Under the pieces are notes generated by a model. That model saw nothing but the letters and a program-made list of their open reading frames with translations, was not told the DNA's origin and ran no database searches. Source: Candidatus Latescibacterota bacterium (lineage in GTDB: Bacteria > Latescibacterota > MVCY01 > DTYK01). Taken from it: DNA of 37,605 bases. Positions 23,180 through 31,631 of the stretch are shown piece by piece (position 1 is the first letter of the stretch; each line of letters opens with the position of its first letter). The position numbers and the translations under genes are program-made. The stretch lies in assembly GCA_012961925.1 (NCBI GenBank), contig DTYK01000300.1:1-37605 (forward strand), written 5' to 3'.

Positions 23180-24922
23180 ATGCGTCGATTTATCGTTTAC
23201 GTCCCTTTTGTCCTGATAATTGTGACAACTGCCGCAACGGCTGAGGTGAGCACCACGGCAAAGATAGAAGCCGACCTCCAGGCAGGCCGCATAAGCTACG
23301 AGAGTTCGCTTCTGTACAAGGCATATTCGCTCTTCGAACCTTCGAGGTTGCCTCCCACATACAGGAGCCCGGATGTGGCGAGGAAGTCCGGAACCCCAAT
23401 CATAATGGAACTGAAGTCGAACTGGGAGCTGCTCAGCGTCTCTGCTCGTGAATATCTTGAACCATACCTGTCAAGGCCCGTTCCTGGAGAGCAGGTTATA
23501 ACCCCCAGTGGCAAATTTGTGGTCCATTATTATACCTCTGGCGGAGATGCCGTAGATCCATCCGACCAGGACCGGAACGGTATCCCCGACTATATCGACA
23601 CGGTGGCAGCCATCTTCGACAGTTGTTATACCCTCATAGTAAAAGACCTTGGATATAAGGAACCCCCTTCAGACGGTACCAGAGGCGGCGGCCCGGAGTT
23701 TGACGTCTATGTCCGTGACCTTTCAGGAAGGCGGGTTTATGGGTACACAACCCCGGAGAGGCCGGTTCCGCCCGGCTTCGCTTATACGAGCTTCATAGAG
23801 GTAGACAACGATTATCAGGACCCCATTTACAGATCAAGCAGGGGGTTGGATGCGCTGAGGGTCACCGCTGCCCATGAGTTCTTTCATGCGGTCCAGTTCT
23901 CATACTACGCAGGAGATGATGCCCGCTGGTGGATGGAGATCTCATCCACGTGGATGGAAGATGTGGCCTATGACGAGGTTAACGACTACTATGCGTATTT
24001 GGGCTATTTTTTCAACTACCCCGGCACTTCCCTGGATGTGTTAAATGACCAGCATGAATACGGGGCCTCCATCTTTGCCCATTACCTTGCCAAAAGGTTC
24101 GGGGCCGATACGATACGCCGTATATGGGAGAAGATAGGCCAGGAGGGGAACGCAGAGATGGGGATCTTCGATGAGATCATCCCCGGAGGGCTTGCAGAGG
24201 CTATGAGTGAATTTGCCATCTGGAACTATTACACAGGGTCGAGAGCGGATCCCGTGCGCTACTATCCAGAAGGAGAGTTCTATCCCGAAATCTCCGTCAC
24301 CGCCATCCATAACTCATACCCTGCCTCCGGATCAGGGAAAGTAGACCACCTCGCCTCCAATTACATCAGGTTAATACCGCAAAGGACAGCAGGAGGGCTT
24401 AAGGTCAATCCCCAGGGAGAGAGGGGCCAATGGACCTATCAACTGGTCACCTTTCCCCGGAGAGAGGAAGTTCCGGATCCCACTGAAATAATGGACTGGG
24501 ACAGATATCAGGATATAGTCCTGGTCCTGACGGTCACCTCTTTTAGGGGAAAGGGCTTCAGATACTCCTATTGGGCCGAATTTGATTCGGATCTGACTGA
24601 GAAACCCCTTCCTCTGGTTGCGGTTCTGAAGCAGAACAGGCCGAATCCCTTTCTGCCCGGTCAGACCGGAGGGACAACGATACCCTTTGACCTGACGAAA
24701 CCGGGGGATGTGGTCATAGCGATCTACTCCCTGAATGGTCAACTGGTGAAAAGGAAAGAACTGAACAGGCTGGACGGGGGTTCAAATAGTTATTACTGGG
24801 ACGGGAGAAACCAGAAGGGGAGACCGGTTGCCTCAGGAGTATATTTTTATAGGATCCAGATCCATTCCGATTCGCAGACGGACGATTTTACAGCCGTGAG
24901 AAAGATGAGTCTTGTCAGATGA
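23180..24922 (+). CDS. Secreted MXAN_6640-type putative metalloprotease with FlgD-like C-terminal domain
   Basis: ATG 23180 gives 580 residues with a clean signal peptide (MRRFIVYVPFVLIIV, cleavage likely after ATA near residue 21) and an AGGTG about nine bases upstream. A TTG at 23114 would bury the signal and is less likely. A DxDxNGIPDYID segment (about 129-140) looks like a calcium-binding loop. The zinc site is HEFFH at 232-236, followed by WWMEISSTWMEDVAYDEVNDY, which supplies glutamates for a third ligand. This pairing is typical of the MXAN_6640 putative metalloprotease family. The last 90 residues (NRPNPFLPGQ, then FDLTKPGDVVIAIYSLNGQLV and ASGVYFYRI) form a FlgD-Ig/T9SS-type-A-like sorting domain. 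It is probably surface-exposed or secreted. The substrate is unknown. Confidence 0.85.
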   Translation: MRRFIVYVPFVLIIVTTAATAEVSTTAKIEADLQAGRISYESSLLYKAYSLFEPSRLPPTYRSPDVARKSGTPIIMELKSNWELLSVSAREYLEPYLSRPVPGEQVITPSGKFVVHYYTSGGDAVDPSDQDRNGIPDYIDTVAAIFDSCYTLIVKDLGYKEPPSDGTRGGGPEFDVYVRDLSGRRVYGYTTPERPVPPGFAYTSFIEVDNDYQDPIYRSSRGLDALRVTAAHEFFHAVQFSYYAGDDARWWMEISSTWMEDVAYDEVNDYYAYLGYFFNYPGTSLDVLNDQHEYGASIFAHYLAKRFGADTIRRIWEKIGQEGNAEMGIFDEIIPGGLAEAMSEFAIWNYYTGSRADPVRYYPEGEFYPEISVTAIHNSYPASGSGKVDHLASNYIRLIPQRTAGGLKVNPQGERGQWTYQLVTFPRREEVPDPTEIMDWDRYQDIVLVLTVTSFRGKGFRYSYWAEFDSDLTEKPLPLVAVLKQNRPNPFLPGQTGGTTIPFDLTKPGDVVIAIYSLNGQLVKRKELNRLDGGSNSYYWDGRNQKGRPVASGVYFYRIQIHSDSQTDDFTAVRKMSLVR

Positions 24923-24944
24923 GACCGCCGCGGTGCGGAGGGGT

Positions 24945-26375
24945 ATGATGATCGGACATATAAGGAACAGATGCGATTTTTGCGGGGTCTGTGTCGGCGT
25001 CTGTCCGACAGATGCCATCGTGCTCTTCGAGTCGGATCTGAGGATCGAGGGAGACTCATGCACGAAATGTGCAAGATGTATCCATGTCTGTCCCTATAAA
25101 GCGCTGACAGAGCTTTCGGAACCAACCCCATCGGAGATATGCAACCCCGGGGTCCTCTCAGTCCCTGACCCCCTCGATCCCCTCTCAGGCACGATCAGGG
25201 ATTACTACGACATCGTTGTTATCGGAGGTGGACCTGCGGGCTCCTATGCGGCGAAGATAGCAGCCGAAAAGGGAGCCGATGTGCTCCTTGTGGAGAAGGA
25301 TACCCAGATCGGTCTGCCCCTCAGGTGTGCTGAGGGTGTGGGGGCCGATGAGCTCAGGCAGATCTTTGATCCCGATCCTCGCTGGATCGCAAATCAGATA
25401 AAGAGGCTGAAGTTTTTTCCCCCGGATGGCAGGGAGGTGGAGATCATGCCAGATGAGCCCGGGTATATACTGGACAGAAGGGTCTTCGATGAGGAGATAG
25501 CCATCCAGGCAGCACGTGCCGGGGCCAGCATCCTGCTACGCACCACGGCGACAGGCCTATCGCATCAGAAGGGTGGGTTGGAGGTGACCATCTCCCGCTT
25601 AGGCAGGCAGTATAAGATTAGAACAATGCTTGTTATAGGTGCAGACGGTGTTGAGTCGCGTGTAGGGAGGTGGGCAGGGATCAAGACCGCCTGTTCCCCG
25701 CATGATATAGAGGTCTGTGCCCAATATACACTTGGAAATGTGGAAGTTGAGCCTGCCTATTGCCAGTTCCATTTCGGGCGTGATGTAGCACCGGGCGGGT
25801 ACGCCTGGGTATTTCCAAAAGGGAGGTCTGTTGCCAACGTGGGGGTTGGAGTGTCGGGAGATTTCTCCTCCCATCATTCTCCCCTTTTCTATCTGAACAG
25901 GTTTGTTGAAAGGTATTTCCCGTCCTCCTCCCTGCTCAGGGTCACGGCCGGCGCTGTCCCGTGCTCCGGTGGCCTGGAGAGAATAGTCGCTGACGGCGTG
26001 ATGTTGGTTGGCGACGCTGCGCACCAGGCCGACCCGATCACAGGCGGTGGTATTATCAGTGCCCTCAAGGCAGCGAAGATTGCAGGGGAGGTAGCTGCCC
26101 AGGCAATATCTTCAGGAGACACCTCGGCTCGATTCCTCCGGGAGTATCAAGATCAATGGGATAGGCTGCTGGGCAAGCTTAACCGACGGGCGTACCGGGT
26201 GAAGGAGGCAGTGTTCAGGCTGGGGGATGAACGGCTGAACTGGACTGCAAAGAGGTTAGAGGGCCTCAGGCCTGAGAAGAGGACCCTGTCCAAGGTCTTT
26301 CAGATTGCTCTCTTCGACCAGCCAAGGGTTCTGGTGGATGCAGCGGCGATGATGTTACGAATAAAACGGAGGTAA
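24945..26375 (+). CDS. Ferredoxin fused to geranylgeranyl-reductase-family flavoprotein
   Basis: The start is ATG 24945 or ATG 24948 (GGAGGGG at 24937-24943 fits the second better). An in-frame TTG at 24912 inside the previous gene is less likely. From 24945 there are 476 residues. The N-terminus is a two-cluster [4Fe-4S] ferredoxin: C10-x2-C13-x2-C16-x3-C20-P and C39-x2-C42-x2-C45-x3-C49-P. A FAD-binding Rossmann domain follows (VVIGGGPAGSYAAKIA, glycines 94, 96 and 99), with VIGADGVESRVGRWAG and VGDAAHQADPITGGGI. The flavoprotein half belongs to the geranylgeranyl reductase (ChlP/GGR, FixC-like) group, which reduces isoprenoid double bonds. The ferredoxin probably feeds it electrons. A quinone or isoprenoid-lipid substrate is possible. 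It is 22 bases after the metalloprotease gene. Confidence 0.87.
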   Translation: MMIGHIRNRCDFCGVCVGVCPTDAIVLFESDLRIEGDSCTKCARCIHVCPYKALTELSEPTPSEICNPGVLSVPDPLDPLSGTIRDYYDIVVIGGGPAGSYAAKIAAEKGADVLLVEKDTQIGLPLRCAEGVGADELRQIFDPDPRWIANQIKRLKFFPPDGREVEIMPDEPGYILDRRVFDEEIAIQAARAGASILLRTTATGLSHQKGGLEVTISRLGRQYKIRTMLVIGADGVESRVGRWAGIKTACSPHDIEVCAQYTLGNVEVEPAYCQFHFGRDVAPGGYAWVFPKGRSVANVGVGVSGDFSSHHSPLFYLNRFVERYFPSSSLLRVTAGAVPCSGGLERIVADGVMLVGDAAHQADPITGGGIISALKAAKIAGEVAAQAISSGDTSARFLREYQDQWDRLLGKLNRRAYRVKEAVFRLGDERLNWTAKRLEGLRPEKRTLSKVFQIALFDQPRVLVDAAAMMLRIKRR

Positions 26376-26415
26376 ATCTGTAGTTTATAATTTAAGGAGA
26401 TAAGTAGGACCTTTT

Positions 26416-29400
26416 TTGAGAGGTGCCGGTAATCTACCAATGTTCTCCGATCTTCTATCCAAAATCGTAGGGTCAGAGGGATTTCGACTCACAGTAGAAA
26501 GCCTACTGAGGGGCGAAAGGAGGGTTCCTGTTCACGGGCTTGCCGGTTCCTTGAAGGCCTTTCTCATAGCCGTGGTGAAGCAGGAGATGGGGAATACCAT
26601 CCTGGTCGTCACCTCCGATGAGGATGAGGCCCTCAGGTTGAGGGATGACCTGGAGACGCTGATAGGGGAGCAAAAGGTCCGGTATTTCCCTTTCCCATTC
26701 GGAAGGACTTCTATGGACGATCCCACGGGCTCAAGGATAGAAGTGCTGGACAGCCTCCTATCCGGAGAAGAGCCGGTAGTGGTGGCCACCTTAAAGGCGC
26801 TGGTCTGGCCTGTTATGCCTCCGGAAATCCTCGGTCCCTCTACCGTGACGCTTAAGGTAGGTCAGGATCGAGATCTGATTCGCCTTAGCCAGAACTTGGT
26901 CGAACGAGGCTTCGAACGCCTGCCGATGGTGGAGGAAGCCGGACAGATGAGCCTGAGGGGCGGGATCCTGGACGTCTTCCCCTATGGGAGGGAAAACCCA
27001 TACAGAATAGAGTTCTGGGGAGATACCATAGAATCCATTCGTCAATTCGACGTCTTCTCCCAGAGGTCGATAAGAGAGGAGGGAGCTGTGAAGATACCGC
27101 CCGCCAGCGAGATCCTCTTCAGCAACGGGATGTTAGAAGGGTACCTCAAGAGGATCGGAGAGGTTGAGCGGGAATATGGGATCTCCCTCAGCTATCTTAA
27201 GGAAAAGGTTCGGGAAAAGACCTTCTTCCCTGGGATGGAAAGCTATTTGCCCATCTTCTACGGCAACACAACACTTCTTGACTACCTTGATGGTGAGGCG
27301 GTCGTCTTGCTTAGCGAAAGAACGGCCCTGGAGGAGAGTTTCAGGGAGCTGGAGGACCATCTGGCCTCTGTTCTAAGGAAGGGGCAGGAGAAGGGACCGG
27401 CCCCTCTGCCGGCAGAGGCGTTGGTTGACCTGGAGATGGTCCTTGATAAGGCGGGTGCCTTCCGCTGTGTGGAGGAGGTTCCCTTCAAGGAGACGGGCCT
27501 GGTGGAATTCGGGGCCAGAGAGACGAGGCGGTTCGAGGGCGACCTCCGTCAGCTCGCCCAAGAGATCTCCGATCTCTCCAGCCAGAACTACGACATCTAT
27601 ATCCTTTGCCAGAACAAGGTGGAGGCGCAGCGGCTGGAGGAGTTGCTTGAACCGTACATCGGGCCCTTGACCGTCGGGGTCAACAGTCTTCACGGAGGGT
27701 TTGTCTTACCCGACGCTAGGGTGGCCCTTTTCAATGACCATGAGATCATCAGTCACTACCGGAAGCGCTTTCGACATCGGCGATTCAAGGGTGGAGTATC
27801 GATACCGGATCTCACCGCGCTTGGAAAGGGTGACTTCGTCGTCCACCAGGATCACGGTATTGGCAGATACATGGGTATAGAGAGGCTTAATATCGATGAC
27901 AAACAGAGGGATTGCCTTGTACTTTCTTATCGGGATGGCGATAAGCTTTACGTCCCTGTAGAAGAGCTCGATAGGGTGAAAAAGTATACAGGGGCAGAAG
28001 GCGTCGCCCCCGTACTGAGTAAATTAGGAGGGACATCCTGGGAGAGGGTGAAGGCCAGGACCAAAAAGGCCATTCGCCGGATGGCCAGGGAATTGTTGGA
28101 GCTTTACGCTGAAAGGAAAGCCAGGGAAGGCTATGCTTTTTCGCCTGATTCAGAATGGCAGAGACAACTTGAGGCCTCATTTGTCCATGAGGATACACCC
28201 GACCAACTATCTGTCGTGAAGGAGATAAAGGAAGACCTCGAGAAACCCATTGTAATGGACCGTCTGGTCTGCGGCGATGTAGGCTATGGTAAGACCGAAG
28301 TTGCCATCAGGGCAGCCTTCAAGGCGGTGAACGACAACAAGCAGGTGGCCGTTCTGGTTCCGACGACAATCCTTGCTCAGCAGCATTATGACACCTTCCG
28401 TGCAAGGCTTATGAATTTTCCGGTAAGGATCGAAGTCCTGAGCCGGTTCCAGAGTAAAAAGAGGCAGCAGGAGATAATCAGGGGGCTTGCAGAAGGCAGG
28501 GTTGATATCGTCATTGGGACACACAGGCTGCTGTCACAGGATGTGAATTTCAAGGATCTTGGGCTGGTAATCGTTGACGAGGAGCAGAAGTTCGGTGTGC
28601 GCCAGAAAGAGAGGCTCAAACAGTTCAGGAGGCTTGTGGATGTGTTAACCCTGACGGCCACGCCGATCCCCAGAACCCTCCACATGTCCCTGATGGGGGC
28701 GAGGGATCTCTCGGTGATCAACACGCCGCCGAAGGAGAGGTTTCCCATCCAGACGGAGATCATCCCCTTCGATGAGGAGAGGATCGCTGAGGCCATTCTC
28801 CGGGAGGTGGACCGGAGTGGACAGGTCTATTTTGTCCATAACCGGGTGCGTTCGATCAACTCCGTGGCCCTCTTTCTGGAGAGGCTCCTGCCTCAGGTGA
28901 ACTTTGTTGTGGCCCATGGACAGATGCCGGAGCACCAACTGGAGAAGGTGATGGTGGACTTCCTGAACAGGAGATACGACTGCTTGGTCTGCACGATGAT
29001 CATTGAGTCCGGACTTGATATACCCAACGTGAACACCATCATAATAAACCGTGCAGATCGTTTCGGTCTGGCCCAGCTATATCAGCTGAGGGGAAGGGTG
29101 GGGAGATCGAACCGGCAGGCGTACGCGTACCTGCTGGTCCCGCCTGTTTCAGGTCTGACCAGAACGGCCAGGAAAAGATTGAGAGCCCTTGAGGAGTTCT
29201 CAGAGCTTGGTTCCGGATTCAAACTTGCCATGAAGGATCTGGAGATCCGGGGCGCCGGAAACATCCTCGGCCCCCAGCAGCACGGGTTCATTGCTGCCGT
29301 GGGATTTGACATGTATTGCAGATTGCTTGAAGAGGCGATGGGCGAACTAAAGGGAGAGGAGAGGGAGGAGCTACCCGAGCCCGAGGTACACATCGAGGCC

Positions 29401-29814
29401 AATGCCTTTGTTCCGGAAGATTATATCTCAGAACCCCTCCAGAAGATCTCCCTATACGAGAGACTGGCAGATGCAAAAAGGCTATCGGATGTCCAGGAGA
29501 TCCGGGAAGAACTGAGAGACCGCTACGGACCAATACCTCCACAGACCGTATCGCTATTGGAGATAGTGCAGATAAAGCTTTTAGCAAGAGAGAACAGGCT
29601 CGCCTCCCTCTCAATAGATGGCGGTTGCCTGGAGATGGCCTTCCCGACCGAGAGTAGATTTTCAAAGGAGGATCTCCAGGCGATTGTGAAGAGGATACCC
29701 GGTGAGGTAGGATTCTCCTTTGATGAGAGGCTGAAAGTAAAGGTGAAGTTGCCGGGAGAGAGCGAACACGAGCGATTGATGGCGGCAAAAAAGGCCTTGC
29801 TAAGGATGAGATGA
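26416..29814 (+). CDS. mfd: Transcription-repair coupling factor Mfd
   Basis: Mfd removes stalled RNA polymerase from lesions and recruits UvrA. The 1132-residue protein has the UvrB-like N-terminal modules (about 1-330). The RNA-polymerase-interacting domain contains GDFVVHQDHGIGRYMGIERL. The superfamily 2 motor has Walker A GDVGYGKTEVAIRAAF near residue 618, VIVDEEQKFGV near 719 and TATPIPRTLHMSL. Motif VI lies in QLRGRVGRSNRQAYAYLL. A TRCF C-terminal domain follows (about 1000 onward). TTG 26416 has a weak TAGGA upstream; ATG 26440 (codon 9) is an equally plausible start. It lies 40 bases after the flavoprotein gene. Confidence 0.96.
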   Translation: MRGAGNLPMFSDLLSKIVGSEGFRLTVESLLRGERRVPVHGLAGSLKAFLIAVVKQEMGNTILVVTSDEDEALRLRDDLETLIGEQKVRYFPFPFGRTSMDDPTGSRIEVLDSLLSGEEPVVVATLKALVWPVMPPEILGPSTVTLKVGQDRDLIRLSQNLVERGFERLPMVEEAGQMSLRGGILDVFPYGRENPYRIEFWGDTIESIRQFDVFSQRSIREEGAVKIPPASEILFSNGMLEGYLKRIGEVEREYGISLSYLKEKVREKTFFPGMESYLPIFYGNTTLLDYLDGEAVVLLSERTALEESFRELEDHLASVLRKGQEKGPAPLPAEALVDLEMVLDKAGAFRCVEEVPFKETGLVEFGARETRRFEGDLRQLAQEISDLSSQNYDIYILCQNKVEAQRLEELLEPYIGPLTVGVNSLHGGFVLPDARVALFNDHEIISHYRKRFRHRRFKGGVSIPDLTALGKGDFVVHQDHGIGRYMGIERLNIDDKQRDCLVLSYRDGDKLYVPVEELDRVKKYTGAEGVAPVLSKLGGTSWERVKARTKKAIRRMARELLELYAERKAREGYAFSPDSEWQRQLEASFVHEDTPDQLSVVKEIKEDLEKPIVMDRLVCGDVGYGKTEVAIRAAFKAVNDNKQVAVLVPTTILAQQHYDTFRARLMNFPVRIEVLSRFQSKKRQQEIIRGLAEGRVDIVIGTHRLLSQDVNFKDLGLVIVDEEQKFGVRQKERLKQFRRLVDVLTLTATPIPRTLHMSLMGARDLSVINTPPKERFPIQTEIIPFDEERIAEAILREVDRSGQVYFVHNRVRSINSVALFLERLLPQVNFVVAHGQMPEHQLEKVMVDFLNRRYDCLVCTMIIESGLDIPNVNTIIINRADRFGLAQLYQLRGRVGRSNRQAYAYLLVPPVSGLTRTARKRLRALEEFSELGSGFKLAMKDLEIRGAGNILGPQQHGFIAAVGFDMYCRLLEEAMGELKGEEREELPEPEVHIEANAFVPEDYISEPLQKISLYERLADAKRLSDVQEIREELRDRYGPIPPQTVSLLEIVQIKLLARENRLASLSIDGGCLEMAFPTESRFSKEDLQAIVKRIPGEVGFSFDERLKVKVKLPGESEHERLMAAKKALLRMR

Positions 29815-29851
29815 TGGATTATATTGAAGATGCGCATCGGAGAAAAGGGCA

Positions 29852-29896
29852 GCCCGAAGTCTTCGCCTGAACTGTCATCGGCTCAGGCTGAAGGGC
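29852..29896 (+). other. Hairpin between mfd and the parvulin lipoprotein gene
   Basis: TTCGCCTGA (29862-29870) pairs with TCAGGCTGAA (29883-29892) with one bulge. The stem extends through GCCC/GGGC (29852-29855 with 29893-29896) across a bulge. The loop is 12 bases. No U-run follows, so it is not a standard terminator; a processing or stability element is possible. Confidence 0.35.
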
Positions 29897-29948
29897 AGCT
29901 TGTTGATCAATCATCAGCAAGGGTCGAAAGGTCAAAAAGGGGGATCAG

Positions 29949-31631
29949 ATGAAGCGAGTTCTCTTTCCGGTTTTCGTTGCTGTCTTTGTCACCATTTTGG
30001 GTTGCGGCCGAAGGGGAGATCTGGTGGTGACGAGGGTTGGCGATAAGAAGATCACCGTTAGGGATTTTAAGCGCTCAGTGGCAAAGCTCCCTGCGAAATA
30101 TCGACCAAGCGAAAAGGGGCTGGAAGCCCAGAAGGAGTATCTCTCTCTGATAATAGACAAGGAACTCTTGGTCCTGGAGGCACGAGAGAGAGGACTGGAC
30201 AGGGACGAAACAGTCCTGGCCCAGCTTGAAGGTATCAAACGTGATCTCATGGTCGACGAGCTACGGAGACGGACCCTCAGAAAGGCAAGGGTCTCCAACA
30301 GAGAACTTAAGAGGTTCTTCAAGAAGTACAGGCTGGGCGAACAGGTGAGGGCAAGTCACATCTTAGTGCGTACAAAGGCAGAGGCTGAGGCTGTTTTGGA
30401 TGAACTGCGCCAGGGAAGGAATTTTGAGGAGCTGGCAAAGGAAAGGTCCATCGATAAGTTCAGCGCAAATAGGGGCGGTGATATGGGATATTTCTTCAGG
30501 TGGATTCAGATGCACCCTGCGGTAGAGAAGGCGTTTTCCTTAGAGGTGGGTGAGGTCTCAGAGCCCGTTAAGAGTCCCGAAGGCTATCACATCGTGAAGG
30601 TAACCGAGAAGAGGAGGGTCAAATTTGAAAGGATCAAAGAGGACCTCAGAAGGCGCCTGAACTCTATAAAGGGGAAGCAAATCTGGCAGAATTTCCTGCA
30701 AAGGCTTAAAGTAGACAGACAGATGAAATTCGATGCTGAGGCCTTGGGAACCCTTTTAGAGGTTGAAACAGACCCAGATACAAGACTTCCCAGGCTCACT
30801 GAAGAACAAAAGCAGATGGTGCTTGTAAGCTTCAAAGGGGGCAGGTGGACCTTAGGTGATTATGGTGAGGCTCTGAAGGAAGTTTCGCCAAGGGTCCGCC
30901 GCAAATTATCTGACAGTACTTCGGTAAGGCTATTTGCTGAGTGGAGGATGATCGAAGATATATTCTTACCCCAGGCTGCTCTGGAAGCAGGGCTTGATAG
31001 AAGTAGATCCGTGCTCTCAGCACTGAGGCGTAAAGAGGAAGAACTAATGGTGGAGAGGCTCAGGGAGATAGAGGTGCTGGAGAAGGTGGTGGTCACGCCG
31101 GAGCAGAAAAGGGAGTATTACAATGCCCACCTCGAAGACTACACATTGCCGGCAAAGGCTCAGGTGATAGATATCCACCTTGAGACGCCAGAGAAAGCGG
31201 ATAGCCTCCTTTCGGAGATAAGGCGGGGTGCCGATATACGCCTGCTTGCCCAGAAGCACAGCACGCTGAAGAGGCCGGGAAAGTTAAGGTATGAGTTTCC
31301 GGTAACGGATGACAGGATTGCCAGGAATATCTTCGGGGAGGAGTTTATAAAGGCCGTCTTCGGCGCAGAAGTTGGGAAGGTTGTAGGCCCCATCAAAGTA
31401 AAAAGAGGCTACTCTATATTTAAGGTGTTGAGCAGGGAGGAACCCAGGCAACAGAGCTTTGAAGAGGTGGAAGAGAGGGTGTCTGCCAGAGTTAAAAGGG
31501 AAGAGCAGGATAGACTATTAAAGGAGTTTCTGGAGAGCCTTCGCAGGAAGTACAGCAATGAGGTGGTCAGGTATGAAGATGTTCTGAAATTAACCCTGGA
31601 GGAGAAGAATGTCTCTGAAAAGGTTTTGTAA
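29949..31631 (+). CDS. Parvulin-type peptidyl-prolyl isomerase lipoprotein
   Basis: The 560-residue protein begins with a lipoprotein signal (MKRVLFPVFVAVFVTILG then C19), so it is lipid-anchored in the envelope. A SurA-like N-terminal region precedes a PpiC/parvulin domain at about 133-222 (VRASHILVRTKAEAEAVLDE, GGDMGYFFRWIQM, EGYHIVKVTEK). A second, weaker parvulin-like stretch lies at about 395-495 (AQVIDIHLETPEKADSLL, KRGYSIFKVLSRE). It lacks the canonical HILV opening and may be inactive. It probably folds exported proteins. GGGGGATCAG precedes ATG 29949. Its last 23 bases overlap the next foldase gene, so the two are translationally coupled. Confidence 0.88.
   Translation: MKRVLFPVFVAVFVTILGCGRRGDLVVTRVGDKKITVRDFKRSVAKLPAKYRPSEKGLEAQKEYLSLIIDKELLVLEARERGLDRDETVLAQLEGIKRDLMVDELRRRTLRKARVSNRELKRFFKKYRLGEQVRASHILVRTKAEAEAVLDELRQGRNFEELAKERSIDKFSANRGGDMGYFFRWIQMHPAVEKAFSLEVGEVSEPVKSPEGYHIVKVTEKRRVKFERIKEDLRRRLNSIKGKQIWQNFLQRLKVDRQMKFDAEALGTLLEVETDPDTRLPRLTEEQKQMVLVSFKGGRWTLGDYGEALKEVSPRVRRKLSDSTSVRLFAEWRMIEDIFLPQAALEAGLDRSRSVLSALRRKEEELMVERLREIEVLEKVVVTPEQKREYYNAHLEDYTLPAKAQVIDIHLETPEKADSLLSEIRRGADIRLLAQKHSTLKRPGKLRYEFPVTDDRIARNIFGEEFIKAVFGAEVGKVVGPIKVKRGYSIFKVLSREEPRQQSFEEVEERVSARVKREEQDRLLKEFLESLRRKYSNEVVRYEDVLKLTLEEKNVSEKVL

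Noticed and set aside
24912..24944. TTG start for the ferredoxin-flavoprotein, inside the protease gene
   Set aside because: The ATG pair at 24945/24948 has a GGAGGGG ribosome-binding site, and the ferredoxin domain begins directly after it.
29811..29869. Short ORF overlapping the mfd stop codon as ATGA
   Set aside because: Only about 19 codons, with no recognisable sequence; most likely chance.
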